From Glomus cerebriforme (lineage: Eukaryota > Glomeromycota > Glomeromycetes > Glomerales > Glomeraceae): a stretch of DNA of 20,478 nt. A program made the position numbers and the translations under genes. Positions 8,662 through 17,111 of this stretch are shown here, piece after piece. The notes beneath the pieces were generated by a model, which saw only the letters and a program-made list of their open reading frames with translations, was not told the DNA's origin and made no database searches. The stretch is taken from positions 83,091-103,568 of the forward strand of contig QKYT01000120.1 of the NCBI GenBank assembly GCA_003550305.1, read 5' to 3'. The number at the start of each line of letters is the position of its first letter. The first letter of the stretch is position 1.

Positions 8662-11426
8662 CTGCTTTTTTAAAAATAAATTCTTATTATGAATTTTACC
8701 ACAGGTTAATAGTTTTTTTTTTCTTTTTTAATGCTTAATATTATTCAATTGTTTCTAACCGTTTAAATTTATTTTTTTTATTATGGTAATTATATTATTA
8801 CATAAATGGGTTTTATTCCTTCAATTTAAATTGAGCTTACCTTCCTTAAACATATCATTGGATAATTTATCTCCATTCGTGCCTTCTTCTCCCTTGTTAT
8901 TTGTTTGTTTTTTTAATTTCAACAATTTAGATCGTTGTTTTGATGGTCGAGAAACATTATGTCGTTCAGCATCAAGGATTTGCAATTTAGCACGAGAATG
9001 GTTCGAGGTAGATGAAGTAATTCTTATGTTCTCAAAGCGTTGTCTTTCTGAAGGATTATCGATATTAAGAGAAAACTCAGCATTACACGCACCAATACAG
9101 CTCTGAGAGAAATTAGTTAATTCTATAGTAGGATCGAAAGACGAGGATCCATGATCTAAATTGGCATCTTTTAATAATTTAATAATTTGTTTATTGTTTG
9201 TATCATTTTCGGGAGTTATAGAAGCTTCTGACGATTTTGAAAGAATATCATGTACTGCAATGTTGAATTTTGGTTGTAGAACTAGAGATTCTGGCACTTT
9301 TGGTAGTTGTACCATTTTTTTCTATTTTTATTAAATGTATATAAGAAAATTATTTATTCTTTAGCAGTACTAAAATGAAAAAAACTTACTACGTGACGAT
9401 CGGTAAATATCTTTTCCAAGTCACCTTTTACATCTTTGTCAAATTTAATGATGATAAGAATCTTATCGGAAGTTTTTTTATTGTATATACCAGATAAACA
9501 TAAGCTATCATGTTTTAAATGCTCAGAAAGATATAGTCTAAGGGTTTGTTCTAAGTAATCACATGTAATGTTCGTAATTAAAATTTTGTATTATTGCTAT
9601 ATCATTTTTATAAATACGTACCTTTTGACTCTATTTGAAGGTCCCATGATGATATTTTTGAGTATTTAATTTCTAACGCATCATTTATATATGCAGAATC
9701 CACAGCCTATAATAATTTGGATAATATTATTAATATTTAACAAAATGGACTGACAAAATGAATAAATTGGTTATAAGAAATAACCGCCTCTATTGATTTT
9801 ATCGTTGTGGATATTGTCCATTTGTTGAAATCGACGAAAAACCGATCTCGTTCTTCCGGGAAATCTAGTTCAATTTGATTATATTTTATTCGTGATGCCA
9901 CGAACGTTTTCGGCCTGTCCATGAACACGAAAGACATTTCATTATTTATAAACTATGTAGTAAATATAAATAATATTTGTTATCACACACGTTTTAGATA
10001 TGCCATCGTTAAATTCATTGAGTGAATTCAAGAAATGTCTAGTATCCTTAAAAAAAAAAAGGAAAAAAAAAAAATTGTTAAAAAAACTCCATTTACACTT
10101 AAATTGATAATAATATTACTATTTACTCCGAAAAAATTATCGACTGTTAATGCCAAGAATTTTTGAATCATATCTTTACGCGTCATAAGTGCTTTGTTTA
10201 CAAAGATTTCACGATTATCTTGCATCCTAGGGCAAAGCCTAAATAGTATCTCAAGATGACGAAGTTGGAGCTCGTAATCTCATGTTGAAAAAAAATGAGA
10301 TAATTATTTATCAATAAGTATGGGACAATACATTAAATACCTGATGCAAATATCATGGAGGAAGCTAGATCAGACCTAATAAAGGTTTAAAAAAGTTAGG
10401 GATTGACGGAGCCAAATAATTATATTTTTATGTAAAAGGTCTAAAAAGGATACGTATTAAAAAATTTCTCTTGGCTTGACAATTTTTTATTATTTTTGCA
10501 GGCAATTAAAAAACCATTTATTACATCTGCACTCTATAAAATTCAAAATATTATAAATATAGTTATCACCTGTATATTTAACAACTCACAGATGAAATCA
10601 CTTTCTTACTTTTTTTCGTATATCAATCGGTAATGAAGAATTCATTAATGTTTCTATGTGAGGTTTCAAGCAGAGTCTCTCCAACGTTTCACGATCTTTT
10701 CACAAGATAGATGCTATTAATTCGTTCAGTGATTTTGCACATTTAATAATTTTTTACCTGCGTCTTCTCGTTGAATAAAATTCTACAAAAAAAAAATTTT
10801 TTTAATCGCATTATACAATTGATTTGTATCATACAGTATTTTCCTTACTACGAAAACAAACTAATCATTATTCACCTCGATTAGTGATAACAAATCAATA
10901 ACAATTTTTTCCCAATCATTGTCGTCTCCACTTTTTAACAAACCCATATCTATGATAATCTTTACAATGTAATTTAAACAATCTGTTGTTTTTTTTATAA
11001 TATCTGCAACATCATTATATTCATTATACAATCTTTCGAGTGAATTGCTTGCTTGCTGAAAAACCTCCAGATTTGCATCATAAAAATAATTTGGCCTTGA
11101 GCGCTGGTGAGGCGCAATAAAAGTTTAAAAAAATTAATGTCTTGATAATATATTTACTTATAAATAGTTGTAATCTACCTCTTCTTTTAATATGTTATGA
11201 ATTTTTTGAAGTATTTTTTGCAGCCTACAATTAAAATCTTTAATATAAATAAAGCAATCGCGTAAAATATTAATTAAATAATAGTTTACTCTTTAGTAGT
11301 CGAGTAATTCTCTTTCTTTCGAGGTCTACCGCGTCTTTTTCTTTCGCTTTCCAAGGATGGCTTAGAAATAAGTACGTTGTTGAGTTCATGAAATGCAGCC
11401 TTTAACATTGTTATTACTTTTACCAT
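7428..11426 (-). CDS. SYCP2/Red1-like meiotic chromosome-axis protein, 19-20 exons, ~820-855 aa
   Basis: Exons by eye, 5' to 3' on minus: 11426-11290, 11224-11179, 11103-10876, 10782-10758, 10695-10610, 10533-10454, 10375-10341, 10278-10127, 10046-9991, 9914-9785, 9706-9622, 9550-9390, 9321-8841, 8661-8337, 8272-8146, 8078-8010, 7921-7776, 7713-7642, 7550-7428. All introns are GT-AG, most 62-93 nt, and phases agree except inside 8661-8337, which needs either one extra A near 8446 or a further intron 8426-8520. Order of parts: AT-hook and helix, ARM-like region, Spt16M-like domain, disordered linker, coiled-coil tail. This is the layout I know for SYCP2/SYCP2L/Red1, axis proteins that organise meiotic chromosomes in the nucleus and bind HORMA-domain proteins. 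The start is uncertain: an in-frame ATG also exists at 11555, but the pyrimidine-rich stretch between reads like non-coding sequence. Family call is from remembered patterns, not a search. Confidence 0.78.
8841..9321 (-). other. VPES segment and disordered linker (exon 13)
   Basis: The exon opens KKMVQLPKVPESLVLQPKF. The VPES (about 416-419) just after the Spt16M-like domain parallels the VPES found at the same place in SYCP2. The rest is Ser/Asn/Thr-rich and low in hydrophobics, ending in a basic patch (SRPSKQRSKLLKLKKQ), and is probably unstructured. In yeast and mammalian axis proteins the segment after this domain carries the closure motif that binds HORMA-domain partners, so this exon is where I would look for one. 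That is inference. Confidence 0.5.
9390..9914 (-). other. Spt16M-like (PH-fold) domain of the axis protein (exons 10-12)
   Basis: Residues about 283-407. The start carries FFVDFN (about 307-312), the counterpart of the FWIDFN that opens this domain in SYCP2. A beta-rich stretch follows: LEIKYSKISSWDLQIES, QTLRLYLSEHL, KILIIIKFDKDV and GDLEKIFTDRHV. Between the FLN of exon 9 and the DFN the spacing is 45 residues, against 46 in my memory of SYCP2, which favours the 76-nt intron 9915-9990 over a 34-nt alternative (9953-9986). In the animal protein this fold is thought to mediate protein binding. Confidence 0.65.
10127..11103 (-). other. ARM-like N-terminal domain of the axis protein (exons 3-8)
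   Basis: About 200 residues of amphipathic helices. Segments that line up with the SYCP2/SYCP2L ARM-like domain as I remember it are MGLLKS (near QGLI in SYCP2), LSSQEKFF (near LSNQEM), and SDYELQLRHLEILFRL (near GDYDLQV...EALCRM). The distance from LSSQE to DYELQ is close to that in the animal protein. This agreement supports the short exons 5-7 and the AAAAG acceptor at 10696-10700; the unspliced reading of that intron contains an in-frame TGA and a frameshift. Confidence 0.65.
11290..11426 (-). other. AT-hook in the axis-protein N terminus
   Basis: Residues 29-38 of the preferred start read RKRRGRPRKK, a textbook AT-hook (GRP core flanked by Arg/Lys), which binds the minor groove of AT-rich DNA. 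Exons 1-2 continue into a helical segment (LQKILQKIHNILKEE). I know of no AT-hook at this position in animal SYCP2, so it may be a lineage-specific DNA anchor. An alternative is that this exon belongs to a separate upstream gene, but the splice GA|GTAAAC to TTGTAG|GCTG joins in frame. Confidence 0.6.
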
Positions 11427-11771
11427 TTCATAAATGTAAAAAGTGAAAATAAAAAAGAGAAAATAAGTGTATGACTGACAAGTTTGTGAAAAGCTTAATA
11501 GTTGTCTGTCCCGCCCGTGATCAACCAATAAAATTGCAGCATGACGCGACAGCATTTTAACAATTATTTCTTAATGTTTCCATTATTTTTTCATCTGTTA
11601 AAATAGGCTATACCTGATAAATTATACTATTCCCAATGGATCTTGCTTGCAACGCTGATTTAGGTAAGGATAAGAAGGTAATTTGGGAAAAAGAACATTG
11701 GTGAAGGGGCCCCGGTAAGGGAACCATAATTTTTTATTTTTATTTTTAAGAATCGCTACAAGTAATTCTAG
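11427..11771. promoter_or_regulatory. Upstream region of the axis-protein gene
   Basis: Minus-strand 5' flank. An in-frame TAA lies four codons upstream of the alternative ATG at 11555, so the frame does not extend further. Just before the preferred ATG is a T/C-rich stretch (about 11430-11470), which could be a leader or an intron end. At about 11706-11713 there is a short GGGGCCCC palindrome in an otherwise AT-rich stretch. No recognised factor site. Confidence 0.3.
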
Positions 11772-12131
11772 TTACTTAATATAAAACAGATCTATAGCAT
11801 AAATTTTTACTTGGTCATTATCATTGCATATATTACAAATTTCACGATTATCATTGAATGATTCAAATCGTTGACATTTATCACATTTGTAACATTTTCT
11901 AGAGTACCAGTAAGCATTTCTTGATTGAAAAACAAATCTGAAAATTTTTAAAATGCAAATTAAGAATTATTAGATATTGTTATATAATATTTTAAAAATA
12001 TAAATAACTATTATTTAAATCAAAAATAATATTCTTAACAAATTAAAATTTACCTGTTCATGATAATTAAAATGATGTTCGCATAACTTGCAAATATTCG
12101 GATTATCTATGTTTGCTTTGAATTTCCTACT
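11772..12131 (-). pseudogene. Cysteine-pair zinc-ribbon-like fragment, two exons, frame broken
   Basis: Exon 12131-12054 begins after TTGCTAG and encodes 26 aa with CKLC (motif NPNICKLCEHHFNYHEQ). It ends at CAG|GTAAAT. After a 116-nt intron the second exon (11937-11772) reads FVFQSRNAYWYSRKCYKC, then DKCQRFESFNDNREICNIC, and stops at TAA 11772-11774. The four CxxC pairs suggest two zinc ribbons. The two exons are one base out of phase when joined at the visible splice sites, so the gene is broken, the donor is different, or one T in the ATTTG at 11933-11937 is extra. No ATG exon was found upstream. I do not recognise the family. Confidence 0.4.
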
Positions 12132-12772
12132 CTAGCAAAACATCAAAATCATTTAATTTTTTTTAATTATGAAGCAAAAAAGTTTGAAAAGAAATTTGAT
12201 TTTTTTTGTTTTTTAATATTGCCAAAGATAATTAATTATATTTTAAACGTAAAAAAATCAAAGATCCTTGATGTTATTGTTATTTATTCACTTTGCATGT
12301 GAAATCACACGATCATGTAATTAACAACTGAATTGTTTCAATTTCTATTTTAAATATTTTAATTTAATGAATACAGGTTTTGACTTTATTGATGTTGTAG
12401 TCAAAACTCGACCATGTCCCCAAATCGGAAGTTCGATTCAAACTATTTAGGATGATCATGACCCAAATCTAATCATGTTCCAAACTCATCTAGGTCAATT
12501 TGGAATATGGAACATTCGATGCCCCAAACTTGACTATGTTCCAAACTCATCTAGGTTAATTTGGATTATGGTTGTGTTTGGTTTAATATATAAAAGTAAA
12601 AATATATTTAATAAGCATTAATGTGCTTGTTATTGCAGTATCGCCACCAAACTGCCATTAATACATGTGCTCTGACACTGCTCTGACGTTACGACTTACG
12701 AGAATAATTGATCAGAGTTCTGTATTTATTACTGTTTGGGTGGTTCTTCCTAAGGAATAGTGAAGATAAATA
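12132..12772. other. AT-rich intergenic region with a 61-bp direct repeat
   Basis: Apart from the repeat described separately, I see no gene. Minus-strand translation next to 12131 is dense in stops, so any upstream exon of the cysteine-rich fragment is further away or lost. Confidence 0.45.
12475..12571. repeat. 61-bp-period direct repeat
   Basis: ATGTTCCAAACTCATCTAGG begins at 12475 and again at 12536. The two 36-bp copies match at 34 positions. A weaker third copy (ATGTCCCCAAATCGG) precedes them at about 12414. This is a small tandem array of no evident function. Confidence 0.75.
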
Positions 12773-12997
12773 GGTGATAAATTTTTCCTATTGAATAAAG
12801 GAACAGAATTAATTTCTTTTGATATGACAAAAGATGTGAAAAAATGTATCATTCGTGTAGATAGATGACTTTTACAAGAATTGCAAGTAGAAATTATTAA
12901 TTCTGGAATGCGTTTAGTATTTACAGCAGGTTGTAAAGGATGAGTAACCAACAAAACTTTTTCGGATATAGGATTTTCCCACAACATACCCAAGTAA
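12773..12997 (+). pseudogene. Decayed ORF with two in-frame TGA codons
   Basis: In one plus frame the sequence reads FLLNKGTELISFDMTKDVKK, then CIIRVDR-stop-LLQELQVEIINSG, MRLVFTAGCKG-stop, VTNKTFSDIGFSHNIPK and TAA 12995-12997. The internal stops are TGA 12866-12868 and TGA 12941-12943. Composition is clearly protein-like. The minus strand also has a 93-aa frame over the same bases, but that reading is rich in unusual residues and looks like the shadow. Each TGA could derive from CGA or TGG by one change. I do not recognise the protein. Confidence 0.35.
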
Positions 12998-13570
12998 ATT
13001 CAGGACATCGAAATGAATTTTATTTTGAAAGTTAATATTAATAATTTGTAGGCCTCCAAATTATAATTTCTATTAGAATTTTAATCTAAAAATATTATAG
13101 ACTAAGTAATATAATTTATCGTCATCTATTATTAGTATTATTTATTAATACCTTCACCCCTTATCAATATTACTTAAACCGTTTAACAATATATATTATA
13201 CAAAAAAAGACAATTTGTTTCTTATTATAAACTAGCATCATTTAAAAAAAGTTCAGGTTAAAGAAAAAAAAACATATTTTTTTTATGTTGATTAACCACG
13301 TATGAATTTAAATATATATAGTTATTTGTTTTGTTCACCAGTATCATCGGCGATATTATCATTTCGCGGCTATTGCAGTCCAAAAGTGCATGATTTTACG
13401 AAGCAAACCATCGTTTAGGTGTTCCACTGCATACTTATGACCCTATTTATTCTAATACCCCATCCTTAAAGTGATGTTCCTAACTTCTTAACCTAATCCT
13501 AATCATAAGTTTATCCTTACACTAACTATTTTAAGTTTGATTATTTTTTTTTTATTTTAAACATTATAAA
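12998..13570. other. AT-rich intergenic region
   Basis: No gene seen. A short stretch at about 13470-13500 (CTTAACCTAATCCTAATC) loosely resembles degenerate telomere-type repeats, but is too short to call. Confidence 0.4.
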
Positions 13571-13715
13571 TCACTGTATATTTAGTCCTATGCTACTATC
13601 TTTTTGACGGCAATATTCAGTAAAAAAATTTAAAGCTTCATGAAAGCTTTTTCCAGTAGCTAAAACTAATGTTTCTACAGGTTAATCAGATTCTATCCCT
13701 TCTACTCTAAAAGGA
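13571..13715 (-). pseudogene. Short decayed ORF fragment
   Basis: One minus frame reads FRVEGIESD-stop-PVETLVLATGKSF and HEALNFFTEYCRQKDS, to TGA 13571-13573. The FHEALNFFTEYCRQ part faintly recalls the start of FAR1/MULE-type transposase DNA-binding domains (F...EA..F...Y), but it is far too short to assign. No start codon. Confidence 0.22.
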
Positions 13716-14154
13716 AATATTTATATTATTGTCCATGGTTAGTTGTAAAGAATAAAAGTGAGAATGAAAACTTTTATATCATTAAATAAACTATTAACCT
13801 ATTTCATATACTGTATACTATTTTATACCATTAAATTTTTGCATAATTTTTTAAAAATTAAAAATTTTTTTTTGTTAAAAATCTTTTTCATATCATTGCC
13901 AAGTTTTGTTAAATACTAATTATACGTTAAATAAGCAATATCCGCGTCTCGCGCGTCCCGCATGAGCATTGCTAGTTGGACCGGGGATCATCAAGTGCTG
14001 CGCCTCGCGTCACTAATTATTCGCAACAGATTGACTAATTATTTATTATAATTAAAAAAAAAAAAAAATAATTTATTTACTTAAAAACCTACTATATTAT
14101 ATTAAAAATTCCGGGCCGGGCCAGGTTTTCAATATATTAATGCGGGCCTAGCGG
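13716..14154. other. Intergenic region with a GC-rich islet
   Basis: A 95-bp GC-rich block (about 13943-14035, containing CGCGTCTCGCGCGTCCCGC and TGCGCCTCGCGTCAC) is isolated in AT-rich DNA. Both strands have stops in it, and I could not fold a tRNA from it. It is probably part of a dispersed repeat. A CCGGGCCGGGCCAGG fragment at 14111-14125 belongs to the same class as the islet at 5792. Confidence 0.4.
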
Positions 14155-14371
14155 TAGTGTTCCAATCCGCGGATATCCGTGATCCGTTTATCCGATCCGA
14201 TCATTATCCGTCATCCGGAAAATCCGCCGAATTACGGATATCCGTCGGATATCCGAAGTTAACCAATTATCCGAGAAATCCTATCCGATATTATCCGTTA
14301 TCCGAACTATCCGGATTTTTGGACGGATATCCGTAATCCGGCGGATAACGGTTTAACGGATTGGAACACTA
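14155..14371. mobile_element. 213-bp inverted-repeat MITE-like element rich in ATCCG, with TA flanks
   Basis: The ends GTGTTCCAATCCG (14157-14169) and CGGATTGGAACAC (14357-14369) are exact reverse complements, and each is bordered by TA, which looks like a TA target duplication. The interior carries by eye about 17 ATCCG and 7 CGGAT pentamers, many as the palindrome CGGATATCCG. It has no ORF, so it is non-autonomous. TA flanks point to Tc1/mariner-type mobilisation, but the pentamer filling is unusual for a MITE. A second copy starts at 20412 with the same first 23 bp. Confidence 0.8.
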
Positions 14372-15574
14372 TTTTGACTAAGTTTGGGAATCACACGAGT
14401 TAATAATATTTATTATCTGAATTTCTTCGATTATTTTTTTTTGGCTAACGAATAAAAAATTTATTTTTACGCAAAATCAAATTAATCTTTTTAGAAAAGT
14501 ATGAAATTACGCAATTTTTCGGTCGTACGGCTGATTCGAATTTGATTAAGTGTGGGAAAATCAAATATTCCCACCCAAAGAAGCCAAAGAAGGGAATTGT
14601 TTCTCTTTGATGACTTTTGACTTTGATTTTTATTTTTTTGTTTAATTAATTTCTTTTATTTCTGTTTGTGAAATGGACAACTTGGGTTCTTGGCAAGTTT
14701 TGGAACTGATCAATTTGAATAAGAATATAATATATAATACAAAATGTAATTAATAGCTTGTACAAAACGTATTCTACACAGAGTAAATTATGCAGCTTTA
14801 AATTAGAAAAAAAAATTCATTCAATAATTACTCCTAGATTTATAATAATATATTATTATGTAAATATACAATGCAATTATCTCCTCGAATTATCCGTTTT
14901 TTTTGTATATTTTATCTAATTTGATCTGTACATATTATTTTTAACAAAATAGCCGTACGTGAAATTGCAATTTACTCGCTTCCATCACACTGCACCTATT
15001 ATAATAAGTTTTAAAGTTAAAATAACTCATGTAAGTAATAATGAAATAAAATTTAAAATCATCGAAAGGAAGGGTTAATGATAGATTAATATTTCATTGA
15101 ACTTTATTATCTTAAATGTAATATTTGAATAATTATAATGCTCAATCTACACTTTCAAATTTTATTTGAACTTTCAATCATATTATACAGCTGAAAATGT
15201 ACCATTTGCTTTTTATATAAAAAAAAAAAAAAAAGAGTTTATCTCATTTAATTGAATGTTATTGAACAGTGAAATATATGTTGGGTCAGATTCGTTACCT
15301 AACTAATCAAATTATTTGACTGATTTGCTCACGCAAGTAAAAAAAAAACACCAATATTAAAGATACTAGTTATTTGCGACAAGCTTAAACAAATGATATA
15401 GAAACTAAAATATTTATTAACAATATTCAATAACTTACATTTTCTGTCTAATATTATCAACATCTCAACTGTGATCATTGAAGAAAATGCTTGAAAAATT
15501 CGATTTTACATTATCCACATTTCTAATAATATTTAAAACTTGGTGAGAATTTTTTCTCTTTATATATTCGTTAC
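14372..15574. other. Long AT-rich region without a recognised gene
   Basis: I read both strands and found only short frames. The right end (about 15430-15530, minus) may be a further exon of the decayed gene that follows: it contains a CG-stop-CKIEFFKHFLQ reading and ends at a GTAAGT donor at 15438. Confidence 0.4.
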
Positions 15575-16594
15575 CTTGTTGACAAGAAATCAATATCAAT
15601 TGGAAAATATGTTAGATTTCATTTGTAAATCTTCAAACCAGACCTCATCTTCATATAAACATATTTCTGAGAAAGTGTAAATTATAATGTAAATAATTAC
15701 TAATATACAAATCTGTAAACATCATTGAATTATTTAAATTACCGGTATTCTCATTTCCGCCTCATTACGGATGGATCTAGATGCATAGTACAATAACGAT
15801 TGATCAGCTCAATCATGTGGATCAAATGGTGATATTCTGATGTTTTTGAATTGCTGAACATCCTAATGATATAATAAGGAGATATTGAGCGAAAAAAAAA
15901 TATCATTCTTTTTTTTTAATTACCAATAATCATTAAATGTTACGTACTGTACCATCAATTAAAATATTTGATCAGCTATCCAATGCTCTTAGGGTTTGAC
16001 TCAAAAATTCTATTGTCATATAGCGAAATAAAACGTTTTCTTTATTCGTTAAAAAAAAATATGTTACATTTCTACAAGAACGTTTTCAAATCTAGCTCCA
16101 TCATCATCACGCAAATCATTAAGAATAATGACATCAGTATTATTTAATACCGTGAAGTTAAAGGTAAGAGAGATATATTCAGTACCGCGGATGATGAAGT
16201 ATCATTTTATCATGAAATATTTGCTATTAATATATAAAGACAACATTCCAATCCACAATGATACAAATAAAATATTTATGACCCATATTGTACAATCACC
16301 AAAGAAAATTGCTACCTATAAAGAAAAGATATGTGATTAATCAATAAATAACTTCAAATAATTATTTAACAAATTATAATATAATCATAGCTCGATAATA
16401 TAAATACCTTTGAAAATCATTATATTCGGTAATATGAGGTAAAACTAACATTATGTTCAAAATTAGTAATAAATGTGTATGCTATTAAATTCTGATGTTT
16501 TCACTAAAAATTGACCACATCGATAAATTCCACTAATTTCATCACAAGCACGTCCACTATCATCATCATCACCAACTGAATTTATTAAATGATC
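15575..16594 (-). pseudogene. Decayed multi-exon gene, family unknown
   Basis: Minus-strand exon-like pieces between plausible splice sites. 16594-16463: INSVGDDDDSGRACDEISG, IYRCGQFLVKTSEF, to TAA. 16315-16064: after TTTATAG, 84 codons with one TGA (16202-16204), including VINILFVSLWIGMLSLYI and NNTDVIILNDLRDDDGARF. 16019-15947: MTIEFLSQTLRALDS-stop. 15862-15743: after ATTAG, DVQQFKNIRISPFDPHD-stop (TGA 15809-15811) ADQSLLYYASRSIRNEAE, then GTAATT. 15666-15575: after TTTCTCAG, LYEDEVWFEDLQMKSN, with frame unclear. The pieces look coding, yet no frame-consistent joining exists, so I call it broken. A plus-strand 70-codon frame over 16128-16340 is considered its shadow. Confidence 0.4.
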
Positions 16595-16875
16595 TAATTT
16601 TCAATATTTCTTGTCATGACATTATTTTCTGATATGAATTATATACACCAACGATCTAACAACAAATAGTTATCTCTGAGGTCGATTAAACTGAGAAGTC
16701 TTACTACCATAATTATCTAAGTCAAAAATTTCAACCGGTAAACTGTCAAAAAACAAGAAAGAAGCACATGATTATTAGAAGAAAATGAAGAAGAGGTGGG
16801 CATGGCTTCCAAAGCCGACGAAGCCGATGGTTACTTCTTTCAACTTTTAAAATTAAAAAACTGATGTGATTTCAG

Positions 16876-17111
16876 AAATATGAGCTTTTACCTGATATCC
16901 GAGAATTAGTTAATCCCAATAAAGCGGTCAGTTAATTGAAAATAAATTGTGTTTGAACCAAATTATGAAATGGATGAGTATCGATGCATTGTCATTCTTT
17001 TGATCCAATAATATCACGATGATGGAAATTCTAGAAGAACCGCAATCTTTTACGATTCAATTGATTAAGGGGTTATTTTCAAGTTATGGTTTAATTGATG
17101 CTATTTATTAA
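16876..17111 (+). pseudogene. Plus-strand ORF fragments
   Basis: After GATTTCAG at 16875 one frame reads KYELLPDIRELVNPNKAVS and then TAA 16933-16935. A second, 30-codon ORF (ATG 17019 to TAA 17109-17111) reads EILEEPQSFTIQLIKGLF and onward. Between them three frames each hold short protein-like runs broken by stops (for example NYEMDEYRCIVILLIQ, then TAA). This looks like a frameshifted relic of one gene. Family unknown; low confidence. Confidence 0.25.

Noticed and set aside
8783..9106. Plus-strand ORF of 107 codons
   Set aside because: Antisense to exon 13 of the axis gene, whose own frame is better supported by splice phase and the VPES segment.
9737..9952. Exon 10 starting at 9952 with a 34-nt intron (9953-9986), adding a FINNEM segment
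   Set aside because: The intron would be about half the size of all the others and the insertion breaks the FLN-DFN spacing; the 76-nt intron fits better. It remains possible.
10696..10757. Reading through intron 4 as coding (AKSLNELIASIL)
   Set aside because: It needs a frameshift and contains an in-frame TGA; splicing to the AAAAG acceptor restores both the frame and the family spacing.
12712..12993. Minus-strand ORF of 93 codons
   Set aside because: The plus-strand reading of the same bases is more protein-like despite its two TGA codons; the minus frame looks like its shadow.
13470..13500. Degenerate telomere-like CCTAA repeats
   Set aside because: Only two or three imperfect units; expected by chance in this sequence.
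13943..14035. tRNA gene in the GC-rich block
   Set aside because: No acceptor stem pairing and no T-arm consensus (GGTTCRANNCC) on either strand.
16128..16340. Plus-strand ORF of 70 codons
   Set aside because: The minus strand here has an 84-codon segment with one stop behind a clean TTTATAG acceptor and better composition.
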